The notes under the pieces: generated by a model | What the model was told of the DNA's origin: nothing | What the model saw: the letters and a program-made list of their open reading frames with translations, nothing else | Database searches by the model: none | Shown: in pieces, positions 24,301 through 31,819 of the stretch | Layout of the letters: the number at the start of each line of letters is the position of its first letter | Numbering within the stretch: position 1 is the first letter of the stretch | Translations under genes and position numbers: made by a program | NCBI GenBank assembly: GCA_963674955.2 | Contig: CAXXKR010000001.1 | Span: forward strand, 806,001-870,000 | DNA length: 64,000 nucleotides | Direction of reading: 5' to 3' | Origin: G963674955 sp963674955 | GTDB taxonomy: Bacteria; Desulfobacterota; Desulfovibrionia; Desulfovibrionales; Desulfovibrionaceae

Positions 24301-25386
24301 CTAGGCCGGGGTGTAGTTCATGAGCCGTTTGCGCGGTTCAAGGCCAACGCCGCGTATCAGCCGGTGAATCTCCTCTTCCGAAAGCCGGAAGGAGACGCCT
24401 GCCGCCTTGACCACGTTTTCCTCGATCATGGTGGAGCCGAAGTCGTTGCCGCCGAAGAACAGGGCCAGTTGCGCGATCTTGGGTCCCATGGTCACCCAGG
24501 AGACCTGGATGTTGTCGAAGTTGTCCAGCACCAGCCGGGACAGGGCCAGAAGACGCAGGTACTCCACGCTGGTCAGCGGGCGGGCCTTTATGGCCGTGTT
24601 GTCGGGCTGAAAGGTCCAGGGGATGAAGGCCGTGTATCCGCCGGTGCGGTCCTGGGAGGCCCTGACCGCGAAAAGGTGCTCCAGCCGCTGCTCCGGGGTC
24701 TCCTCGTGGCCGAACATCATGGTGGCCGTGGTCCTCAGGCCTTGTTCATGGGCCTGTTCCATGATTTCCAGCCATTGCCCGGCCGGGCACTTGTTGGGCG
24801 ACACCTTTGAACGCACCTCGTCCACCAGGATTTCCGCGCCGCCGCCCGGTATGGAGTCAAGACCAGCGGCCTTGAGCCTGCGGATGACCTCGATGGTAGG
24901 CGTGTTCTCGAGCTTGGCGAAAAAGGCGATCTCCGGCGGGGAAAAGGCGTGGACATGAATGTCGTGGTTGGCCTTGATGTAGGCGAGCATGTCCTCGTAA
25001 AATGTCAGGGGCAGGTCCGGATGGTGGCCGCCCTGCATGAGGATCTGGGAGCCGCCCAGGGCCAGGGTTTCTTCTATCTTCCGGCTGAGTTCCTTGCGTG
25101 AGAGAACGTAGCCCCCGTTCTGGTCCGGGGCCTTGTAGAATGCGCAAAAACGGCAGCCGCACACGCAGATGTTGCTATAGTTTATGTTGCGGTCCGACAC
25201 ATAGGTGACAATGGGGTCCGGGTGTTTTTCCAGCCGTTTGGCGTGGGCCAAAGCGCCCAGGGTGTGTATGTCCGCCTCTGCGTAGAGCAGCCGGGCCTCG
25301 TCCATGTCCAGGCGTCCGCCGTCCGCGACTTTTCGGGCCACGGCCTTGACCGCGCCGCTCATGTTTGTGTCGTTCATCTGGTTCAT
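24301..25386 (-). CDS. mqnC: Cyclic dehypoxanthinyl futalosine synthase (radical SAM)
   Basis: A radical SAM enzyme that cyclises dehypoxanthine futalosine in menaquinone synthesis. The cluster motif C-G-C-R-F-C is near residue 76, in the pattern C-x3-C-x2-C when the preceding cysteine is counted. G-G-H-H-P-D-L-P near residue 118, S-I-P-G-G-G-A-E-I-L near residue 177, and the C-terminal W-V-T-M-G-P-K-I-A-Q with F-G-G-N-D-F-G-S-T separate it from its paralogue MqnE. At 361 residues the length is normal. Its ATG overlaps the mqnE stop (ATGA), implying coupling. Confidence 0.92.
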   Translation of the reverse strand: MNQMNDTNMSGAVKAVARKVADGGRLDMDEARLLYAEADIHTLGALAHAKRLEKHPDPIVTYVSDRNINYSNICVCGCRFCAFYKAPDQNGGYVLSRKELSRKIEETLALGGSQILMQGGHHPDLPLTFYEDMLAYIKANHDIHVHAFSPPEIAFFAKLENTPTIEVIRRLKAAGLDSIPGGGAEILVDEVRSKVSPNKCPAGQWLEIMEQAHEQGLRTTATMMFGHEETPEQRLEHLFAVRASQDRTGGYTAFIPWTFQPDNTAIKARPLTSVEYLRLLALSRLVLDNFDNIQVSWVTMGPKIAQLALFFGGNDFGSTMIEENVVKAAGVSFRLSEEEIHRLIRGVGLEPRKRLMNYTPA

Positions 25387-26482
25387 GCCTTGCCCACCGG
25401 ATTGAAGAATGTGTCCCTTTCCACGGGGTCGAAGCCGCAGCCGTTGATCATCTCCTCAAGCTCGGAGCGGGTCAGGGCGGCATCGGACTTGGCTCCCGGC
25501 CATGTGCCCGATCTTTTCCTCCACCACTGTGCCGTCGAAATCGTCCGGCCCCGAAGCAGAGCGCAGCCTGCGCCCCCTTGACCGTGAGCATTATCCAGTA
25601 GGCCTTCACGTGGGGAATGTTGTCCAGCATGAGCCTGCTGATGGCTATGGTCTTCAGCTCCTCGGCGCCGCAAAGGGGGTTTTTCACTTCAAGGGCAGAG
25701 TTTTCGGTCTGAAAGGGCAGGGGAATGAAGCAGACGAACCCGCCGCTCTTGTCCTGGGTTTCGCGCATGCGCACCAGATGGTCCACCCGGTCCTCGATTG
25801 ACTCCAGATGGCCGAAGAGCATGGTGCAATTGCTCTTGACGCCCAGTGAATGGGCCTGTTCGTGGATTTCCAGCCAACGGTCCGCGCTGATCTTGTTGGG
25901 GCAGATTTTCTTGCGAATGTCGGGCGCGAATATTTCGGCCCCGCCTCCGGGCAGCATGTCCAGGCCGTTTTTCTTGAGCTGTTCCAGGACTTCTCCTGTG
26001 GTGATGCCCTCGAGGTCCGCGAAATGCTGGATTTCCACGGCGGTGAAGCATTTGAGCACGGCCTTGGGCAGCATCTCCCTGATGCCGGACAGGGCTTCAC
26101 AGAAGTAGGACAAGGGCAATTTTGGATGGCAGCCGCCCACGATGTGTATTTCGCGCGGTGGCACGGGGTTGTTCCTGATCTTGTCCAGGATGTCGTCCAC
26201 GCTCAGGGTGAATCCGCCGGATTCGCCTTCCTTGCGCTGGTAGGCGCAAAAGGCGCAGCCGTTGACGCAGACGTTGGTGTAGTTGATGTGCTGGTTTATG
26301 ACGTAATAGGTCGTTTTGCCGTGCATGGCCGTGCGTTTGTGATGGGCCAGGGCGCCCACGGCCGCCGGATCGTGGCAGTTGAAGAGCTTCAATGCGTCTT
26401 TCGTCCCCAGCCGTTCATTGTTCATGACCTTGTCGCGGATGTCCGCAAGGCCGAGTTTTTCGTAATCAATCAGTTCAAGCAT
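25383..26482 (-). pseudogene. mqnE: Aminofutalosine synthase (radical SAM), two apparent +1 frameshifts near the C-terminus
   Basis: MqnE joins 3-enolpyruvylbenzoate to SAM to make aminofutalosine. Residues 1-315 are intact, with the cluster motif C-V-N-G-C-A-F-C near residue 75, I-V-G-G-C-H-P-K-L-P, L-P-G-G-G-A-E-I-F and Y-W-I-M-L-T-V-K-G. Then the frame fails twice: one extra G near 25547-25550 and one near 25496-25500. Dropping both restores F-G-A-D-D-F-D-G-T-V-V-E-E-K-I and a normal end, stopping at 25383 in an ATGA overlap with mqnC. The uncorrected frame ends at 25472. As the pathway needs this enzyme and the other four genes are intact, sequencing error is the better explanation. Confidence 0.88.
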
Positions 26483-27134
26483 GTGTGTCCCGTTGGTCAG
26501 TTGAAAGTCCTCTGCGCATCATCTCCACGAGTTGCGTGGCTCTGTTCTCGATAATTTCACGGTCTGCGCCGAAAAGGCCGGTTTCGCCGTCAAGGTAGGA
26601 CACGGACAGGGCCTGGAGAAAACGGTCCATGACGCTGTCCAGGAAAAACACGGCCATGTCCTGGTCCAGGTCGGGGCGGAACTGGCCGCTGTCCACGGCG
26701 TCGCGCACCAGGCTTTTCAGGTATTTCGCGGAATAGGCCCTGATTTCCGAGAGGAATTTGTCCCGGAGCGGGAAATTTTCCTGGAAAAGTATCTTCAGGT
26801 AAATTTTGTAGATGCGCGGATGGCTCTCAATAAAATCCACACCGGCCAGGAGACTGAGCCTGACGCGTTCGAAAAAGTCCTTGTTTTCGGTTTCCTGTCG
26901 AATTCGCCTCAACGGCGCGCTGAACAGGCCCACGGAATAGTCGAAGACGTGCTCAAAGATGCCCTCCTTGGTGCCGAAGTACTTGAACAGGGAGCCTTTG
27001 GCGATGTTCAGGCGGCTGACCATGCGGTTTACGCTGGCCTGATGAAAGCCATGCTCTGCGAATTCGTCCATCGCGGTCGTCAGAATGCGGTCCCGCTTGT
27101 CCTGCTCAAGGTTTTCGAAGGTCTTGCTGCCCAT
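26475..27134 (-). CDS. TetR-family transcriptional regulator of the menaquinone locus
   Basis: A 219-residue TetR-family repressor. The N-terminal helix-turn-helix is clear: R-I-L-T-T-A-M-D-E-F-A-E-H-G-F, then S-V-N-R-M-V-S-R-L-N-I-A-K-G-S-L-F-K-Y-F near residues 34-53. The larger C-terminal ligand domain is hydrophobic and unlike well-known drug regulators. It is the first gene of the mqnE-mqnC-mqnA operon and overlaps mqnE by eight bases. The palindrome at 27173-27188, between it and mqnD, is the obvious operator. Control of quinone synthesis by a TetR protein is inferred from arrangement only. Confidence 0.9.
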   Translation of the reverse strand: MGSKTFENLEQDKRDRILTTAMDEFAEHGFHQASVNRMVSRLNIAKGSLFKYFGTKEGIFEHVFDYSVGLFSAPLRRIRQETENKDFFERVRLSLLAGVDFIESHPRIYKIYLKILFQENFPLRDKFLSEIRAYSAKYLKSLVRDAVDSGQFRPDLDQDMAVFFLDSVMDRFLQALSVSYLDGETGLFGADREIIENRATQLVEMMRRGLSTDQRDTHA

Positions 27135-27144
27135 GCTTATTCCC

Positions 27145-27173
27145 TTGCCTCAACTGTTCGGTTCGGCTATGAG
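27145..27173 (+). promoter_or_regulatory. Possible promoter of mqnD-mqnB
   Basis: TTGCCT (27145-27150), 17-base spacer, TATGAG (27168-27173). The palindrome at 27173-27188 begins at the end of the -10 box, so a bound repressor would block it. Confidence 0.35.
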
Positions 27174-27188
27174 TGACCGGGTGGTCAC
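27173..27188. promoter_or_regulatory. Candidate TetR-family operator between the divergent mqn operons
   Basis: GTGACC-GGGT-GGTCAC is a perfect 6+6 palindrome with a 4-base centre. It sits between tetR-mqnECA and mqnDB and lies just downstream of both putative -10 boxes. The T-G-A-C-C-n4-G-G-T-C-A form is common for TetR-family operators. Confidence 0.65.
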
Positions 27189-27218
27189 CATGTACCCGCA
27201 CGACTCGGAATATGTCAA
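27189..27218 (-). promoter_or_regulatory. Possible promoter of tetR-mqnE-mqnC-mqnA
   Basis: On the minus strand, TTGACA (complement of 27213-27218), an 18-base spacer, and TACATG (complement of 27189-27194), directly followed by the palindrome. Confidence 0.4.
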
Positions 27219-27246
27219 ATGAAATAGTCAAACCCTGTGTGAAACA

Positions 27247-28092
27247 ATGACAAAACTTACCCTTGGATATTCGCCCTGTCCCAACGACACGTACATATTC
27301 CACGCCCTGTCCGCAGGGCTGGTGGATTCGAGCCCGGACTTCGATATTTCCCTGGCCGATGTGGAAGAATTGAACCGCAGGGCCTTGTTCGCGGACCTGG
27401 ACGTGTGCAAAGTTTCCGTGGGCGCATTGGGCGGCATGCTCGGCGAATACGCCCTGCTGCGCTCGGGCGCGGCCCTGGGCCGGGGCGTCGGGCCGGTTCT
27501 GGTCGCGGCCCGGAAGATGGCGGCTGCGGAACTGGACGGAAAGACCGTTGGCATACCGGGCCGGAACACAACGGCCAATCTGTTGCTGGGCCTTTTTGCC
27601 AATGATCTGGGCATAAGCCTCAAGCGGGTGGAAATGCGCTTCGACAGGATAATGCCCGCCATTGTTTCCGGCGAGCTGGACGCCGGGGTGGTCATCCACG
27701 AGGGGCGGTTCACCTATGCCCAATCCGGGCTGTCCAAGACGGCGGATTTGGGAGAATGGTGGGAAATGAATTTCGGCCTTCCACTGCCCCTGGGCGGGAT
27801 AGCTATTCGTCGTTCACTCGGCCCTGACACGGCCCGACAGGTGGAGCTGGCCATCCGCAAAAGCCTTGAGACTGCCAATTCAGACCCTTCTGCCTCGCGG
27901 CCATATATAAAGGAGCATGCCCAGGAAATGGACGATGCGGTGATCGACGAGCATATCCGGACGTTCGTTACGGAGTTCAGCCTTGACCTCGGCCCTGAAG
28001 GTGAGCAGGCTGTTGAAAGGCTGGTTCTGGAATCCCTGGAATTGGGAGAGGGCGAGCCGCTTCCGGTTGAAATTTTTGCGGCAAGGATTTGA
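27247..28092 (+). CDS. mqnD: 1,4-dihydroxy-6-naphthoate synthase
   Basis: Converts cyclic dehypoxanthinyl futalosine to 1,4-dihydroxy-6-naphthoate. The 281-residue protein begins L-G-Y-S-P-C-P-N-D-T-Y-I-F-H-A, the family signature. D-V-C-K-V-S-V-G-A near residue 56, I-P-G-R-N-T-T-A near residue 103 and V-V-I-H-E-G-R-F-T near residue 142 follow; the histidine of the last is the catalytic residue in known MqnD. It is the first gene of the rightward mqn operon and directly precedes mqnB. Confidence 0.94.
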   Translation: MTKLTLGYSPCPNDTYIFHALSAGLVDSSPDFDISLADVEELNRRALFADLDVCKVSVGALGGMLGEYALLRSGAALGRGVGPVLVAARKMAAAELDGKTVGIPGRNTTANLLLGLFANDLGISLKRVEMRFDRIMPAIVSGELDAGVVIHEGRFTYAQSGLSKTADLGEWWEMNFGLPLPLGGIAIRRSLGPDTARQVELAIRKSLETANSDPSASRPYIKEHAQEMDDAVIDEHIRTFVTEFSLDLGPEGEQAVERLVLESLELGEGEPLPVEIFAARI

Positions 28093-28118
28093 CGAAGATT
28101 GCTGGTTGGAGAAGCACC

Positions 28119-28820
28119 ATGCCCATCGCCATAGTCACGGCCACGGTCCGCGAAATGAAGGCGGCCCTCGCCCCGGCAGGTCCCCTGCCCGCCCTTGAGC
28201 GCGGTTCCATTGTCTCTTGGGAGCATGACGGGCGGGAGTTCCTGCTTGTGGTTACCGGACTCGGCGTGATCAATTCCGCTCTGGTTCTGGGCCGGGCCTT
28301 GGAGAGAAATGAAATATCAGGAGTGCTGAATATGGGCCTGGCCGGGAGCTTTGACCTCGCCACCTTGCCCCTGCTCGTACCCTGTGTCGTGAACGAAGAG
28401 ATATGGCCGGAATATGGTTTGCTTGGCGAAAACGGTCTTGAACCCAGGGGTCTGGGCTTTTCCCTTGGCACGGTGCAGGGCGAGCCGGTCTGGGAGCGCA
28501 TCGAGATATTCCCGGATGCCGCCGCCGAAAAGATGGGCCTGAAACTGCCCGGAGGGGTTCAAACAGCCACCAGCCTGACGGTCAGCGGAGTGACCGGCAC
28601 ACGAGAGCGGGCCGTGGAACTGGTCGGACGTTACGTGGCGGACATAGAGAACATGGAGGGTTTCGCCCTGGCCTATGCCTGCGCCCTTTCAAGCGTTCCG
28701 TTTCTGGAGCTGCGAGTGGTCTCCAATTTGGTGGGCTCGCGTGAAAATGAACATTGGAATCTTTCCGGGGCCTTGGGGCAGCTTGGCAAGGCATATGCGA
28801 AAATCTTCCGTCCTGCCTAA
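28119..28820 (+). CDS. mqnB: Futalosine hydrolase
   Basis: Removes hypoxanthine (or adenine) from futalosine-type intermediates. A 233-residue member of the nucleoside phosphorylase / MTA nucleosidase family: I-A-I-V-T-A-T-V-R-E-M near residue 3, V-T-G-L-G-V-I-N-S-A near residue 43, N-M-G-L-A-G-S-F near residue 70, D-I-E-N-M-E-G-F-A near residue 178 (substrate-binding glutamates), and R-V-V-S-N-L-V-G near residue 200. ATG 28119 with GGAG is preferred over the earlier in-frame TTG at 28089. It lies 26 bases after mqnD. Confidence 0.92.
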   Translation: MPIAIVTATVREMKAALAPAGPLPALERGSIVSWEHDGREFLLVVTGLGVINSALVLGRALERNEISGVLNMGLAGSFDLATLPLLVPCVVNEEIWPEYGLLGENGLEPRGLGFSLGTVQGEPVWERIEIFPDAAAEKMGLKLPGGVQTATSLTVSGVTGTRERAVELVGRYVADIENMEGFALAYACALSSVPFLELRVVSNLVGSRENEHWNLSGALGQLGKAYAKIFRPA

Positions 28821-28904
28821 AGATTCTTATATGATGTCCGATAAAATGATAGCGGAAGCTATCCGCAAATTTTTGATTCACCAACGAAGAGACGGAGCCT
28901 GGAC

Positions 28905-29345
28905 ATGAGCAGCGAAGCAATTGGAATCGGGGCAAGCTACGGATTCAATGAGCTTGAGGTCGATACGCTTAAAAAGGTCAACGAGGACCTGGCGGGACAG
29001 GACAAAAGCGGCGCGGCAGCCGGGGACAGGGTTTCGATTTCCATAGAGGGCCGGGGTCTGTTGGCAAAGGACTCGGAAAAGGGCGAAGCGTTGTCTGAAA
29101 GCAGTTTGCCGACATCCAAGGAACAGAGCATCGCCAAGATCAGGGAGCGCATCAGGGAAATTCAGGAGCAAATCCAAGAGGTTCAGGAGAGCGATCTGCC
29201 GGAAAAGCAAAAACAGCGGAAGATACAGGCCCTGCAAAGCGAACTTATGATACTCAATACCGAACTGAGCAAGCTCCAAGGCAGAAACGGCCTGCCCGTG
29301 GCCGGAGGCACGCGGGCCGAGGGCTTTGCAAGCAGCCTGACCTGA
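28905..29345 (+). CDS. Small coiled-coil protein of unknown function (FlxA-like)
   Basis: A 146-residue soluble protein, low in aromatics, with a long heptad-like coiled coil at about residues 70-125 (I-R-E-R-I-R-E-I-Q-E-Q-I-Q-E-V-Q). It resembles short FlxA-like proteins found in many proteobacteria, whose role is unclear. A good terminator follows directly. Nothing in the neighbourhood gives a function. Confidence 0.75.
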   Translation: MSSEAIGIGASYGFNELEVDTLKKVNEDLAGQDKSGAAAGDRVSISIEGRGLLAKDSEKGEALSESSLPTSKEQSIAKIRERIREIQEQIQEVQESDLPEKQKQRKIQALQSELMILNTELSKLQGRNGLPVAGGTRAEGFASSLT

Positions 29346-29370
29346 TTCCAAAAAAAATCATGAACTGGAA

Positions 29371-29398
29371 AAACCCGGAGTCCGCTTCGGGTTTTTTG
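29371..29398 (+). terminator. Intrinsic terminator after the coiled-coil gene
   Basis: AAACCCG pairs with CGGGTTT around a 10-base loop and is followed by further Ts (TTTTTTG). Confidence 0.8.
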
Positions 29399-29547
29399 TT
29401 TTCCAATTGCGCCGCGTTCCCTGTCCCAGCCCCCTGCCCGGCAACGCAGAATACATAACCGGCATGGTCCGGGTGTTTTTTGAAGAGGTATATTTTTTCC
29501 GCAGTTTCTTTCAAATCAAAAAAAATTAGCCGAAACAGGGAAATTGG

Positions 29548-29563
29548 CCGCTTTGCGGTTTTT
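29548..29563 (+). promoter_or_regulatory. Terminator-like hairpin in the helicase leader
   Basis: CCGC-TTT-GCGG followed by five Ts. The stem is only four pairs, so it is a weak attenuator candidate; position within a long leader is the main interest. Confidence 0.3.
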
Positions 29564-29730
29564 CTGTTAGTTAGCCCTTTGTCGGCCCGCCGCAGCTTCC
29601 TTTGATATCCGAAGGTGAAAACGCTTCCCCGCAGCCATTGGGTTGTGCTAACTTTCTTTGTGGGACGTGCTGCATGGCGTGCCGATGTGACGTAAAAGGC
29701 GTTACCTATTAATTTTTTAAAGGAATTTTC

Positions 29731-31749
29731 ATGAGTAAAGAGAAAAACAAAGGCGGCATATTCGGGTTGAAACCCCAGTCCGCCAGCCGGAAGGAGCAGA
29801 AAGAGGCTCCCAAGACCGAGGCTTCCAAGACCGGAGCCAAGCCTGTGGAGAAGAAGCAGGACAAACCTGAGAGCAAGAAGACCCCTGCAAAATTTTGGGA
29901 CAAGCTTCGCGGCAGGAACAAGGAAAACGGACAGGCCGAAGAAGTTGAAAACGGCGGTCCGCAGAAGCAGGACAAGCCTCAGGAAGAGGATAAGCCTCGG
30001 GAAGCGGCCAAACCGCAAGAAAAATCCGGGCGGCAGGAACGGGGCAGGGGTACCCCGCCCAGGAGTGCACGGCCGCGAAGGGACGCAGGGGAACAAGAAA
30101 AAAAGGCCGAACCCCGAAAGCCCCGCGCCGAAAGGCCGCAAAGGGGAGAAGGGCCGGATGTCCGGGCCAAGGAGGATGCCGCTCCCGCTCAGGAGCGCAC
30201 CCCGCGTTCACAGCCCAAGCCCCGTCCCGAGAAAACCCACCTCGGCATAAAGACTCCTGACGGCATCGGCAAAAGCGGCGGCCCCAGGCTGGAAAAGCGC
30301 GTCCCTTCAAAATCGGAACCCCGCAAACCGGAACCCAAGCCGGAACCGCAACCCGACCTGGACGAGATAACCCTGGAAACCATGCCTCCGGAATTGAAGT
30401 TGGGCTTTGAGCGGGCCGGATGGGAAACCCTGATGCCGGTCCAGGCCAAGACCATACCCTACGCCCTGGGGGGCAAGGACGTCATGGTCCAGGCGCGTAC
30501 CGGTTCAGGCAAGACCGGAGCCTTTGTCCTGCCCATGCTCAAGAGCCTCGACCCCTCCAAGGATCACTGCCAGGCCCTGGTGCTTTTGCCCACACGGGAA
30601 TTGGCCAAGCAGGTGGAGAACGAGGCCCATACCCTTTTCGGAGACACGGGACTGCGCACGGTGGCGGTCTACGGCGGAGTCGGCTACGGCCAGCAACTGG
30701 AGGCCTTCAAGAAGGGCGCGCACCTTGTGGTGGGCACTCCGGGCCGCATCCTGGACCACCTGCTCAAGCGCAACCTGAGCCTGGACAAGCTTTCCGTGCT
30801 GGTTTTCGACGAGGCGGACCGCATGCTTTCAATCGGTTTCTACCCGGACATGAAGGAAGTGCAGCGCTATCTGCCCAGGCGCGTTTCCGCGTCCATGTAT
30901 TCGGCCACATTTCCGCCCCATGTCCTGCGGCTGGCCGAGGAATTCATGTACAATCCCAAGTTCGTCTGCCTGTCCAACACCAGCGTTCACGTGGCTGAGA
31001 TAGCGCACGTCTATTACGAGGTGCCGGGCATGGGCAAGGAACGCTGCCTGATGCGCGTCATTGAGACCGAAAACCCGGCCAACGGCATCATTTTCTGCAA
31101 CACCAAGGCCAACGTGCATTTCGTGACCGCGGTCCTGCAGCAGTTCGGATACGATGCGGACGAGCTGTCCGCCGACCTGTCCCAGTCCAAGCGCGAAGAG
31201 GTCCTGAACCGAGTGCGCAGCGGGGCCTTGCGTTTTCTCGTGGCCACGGACGTTGCGGCCAGGGGCATCGACATACCTGATCTGTCCCACGTTTTTCTCT
31301 ACGAGCCGCCGGAGGACACTGAGTCCTATATTCACCGCGCCGGACGCACGGGCCGGGCAGGGGCAAGCGGAGTGGCCGTGTCCCTGGTGGACGTGATGCA
31401 AAAAATCGAGTTGCAGCGCATAGCGGCCAAATACAACATTGATCTTCTGCACAGGGAACTGCCCAGCGACGAGGACGTGCAAAAGGCTGTGGGCGACAGA
31501 CTGCTGGCTCTTTTGGAATCCCGGCTGCGCAAGCGCACGCCCCTGCAGCGTGAAAGGCTGCAACGTTTTATTCCCATGGCCAAAAGCGTGGCCGGGGACG
31601 AAAATCTGCTTGATCTGGTGGCCATGCTTCTCGACGAAACCTATCAGGAAACCCTGCATGCTCCGGCCGCTCCGACCGGAAAGAGTCCGAAACCGGACAA
31701 CGACAGGCCAAGGAGACCGAGCTACAACCGCAGGCCGCGCAGAAGATAG
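29731..31749 (+). CDS. DEAD-box RNA helicase with long charged N-terminal extension
   Basis: A 672-residue ATP-dependent RNA helicase. The first 200 residues are low-complexity and rich in K, E, P, R and Q (probably disordered, RNA-binding). The helicase core then shows Q-x-x-T-I-P, A-R-T-G-S-G-K-T (motif I), P-T-R-E-L-A (Ia), G-T-P-G-R (Ib), D-E-A-D (II), S-A-T (III), A-T-D-V-A-A-R-G-I-D (V) and H-R-A-G-R-T-G-R (VI). The C-terminus is again basic with R-R-P-S-Y-N-R-R-P. Most like RhlE/CshA-type helicases, which have their tails at the C-terminus; here the larger tail is at the N-terminus. AAAGGA precedes the ATG. Confidence 0.94.
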   Translation: MSKEKNKGGIFGLKPQSASRKEQKEAPKTEASKTGAKPVEKKQDKPESKKTPAKFWDKLRGRNKENGQAEEVENGGPQKQDKPQEEDKPREAAKPQEKSGRQERGRGTPPRSARPRRDAGEQEKKAEPRKPRAERPQRGEGPDVRAKEDAAPAQERTPRSQPKPRPEKTHLGIKTPDGIGKSGGPRLEKRVPSKSEPRKPEPKPEPQPDLDEITLETMPPELKLGFERAGWETLMPVQAKTIPYALGGKDVMVQARTGSGKTGAFVLPMLKSLDPSKDHCQALVLLPTRELAKQVENEAHTLFGDTGLRTVAVYGGVGYGQQLEAFKKGAHLVVGTPGRILDHLLKRNLSLDKLSVLVFDEADRMLSIGFYPDMKEVQRYLPRRVSASMYSATFPPHVLRLAEEFMYNPKFVCLSNTSVHVAEIAHVYYEVPGMGKERCLMRVIETENPANGIIFCNTKANVHFVTAVLQQFGYDADELSADLSQSKREEVLNRVRSGALRFLVATDVAARGIDIPDLSHVFLYEPPEDTESYIHRAGRTGRAGASGVAVSLVDVMQKIELQRIAAKYNIDLLHRELPSDEDVQKAVGDRLLALLESRLRKRTPLQRERLQRFIPMAKSVAGDENLLDLVAMLLDETYQETLHAPAAPTGKSPKPDNDRPRRPSYNRRPRRR

Positions 31750-31763
31750 ACCGGCAAAATGAC

Positions 31764-31802
31764 AAAAAGAAGCCCGGATCGCATTGATCCGGGCTTCTTT
31801 TT
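31764..31802. terminator. Bidirectional terminator between helicase and typA
   Basis: A perfect 17-bp inverted repeat (31764-31780 with 31786-31802, 5-base loop) with A-run on the left and T-run on the right. It serves both convergent genes. Confidence 0.93.
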
Positions 31803-31819
31803 TTGTGTGGCCGGGAGAA

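Larger units (their letters stand above)
29346..29730. other. Intergenic region and long leader of the DEAD-box helicase gene
   Basis: About 385 bases with no supported ORF. It starts with the terminator at 29371-29398. The rest is AT-richer and would be an untranslated leader of about 300 bases if the helicase promoter lies near the start. A short hairpin plus T-run at 29548-29563 could act as an attenuator. Long leaders are common before cold-induced RNA helicases. I see no tRNA or known riboswitch. Confidence 0.5.

Noticed and set aside
25383..25560. Programmed frameshift in mqnE
   Set aside because: Two separate +1 steps about 50 bases apart with no slippery sequence or stimulator; matches homopolymer-type error better.
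30181..31749. Long shadow frames overlapping the helicase, typA, korA and korB genes
   Set aside because: They are open only because of high GC codon bias opposite real genes; no ribosome sites and no protein-like composition.
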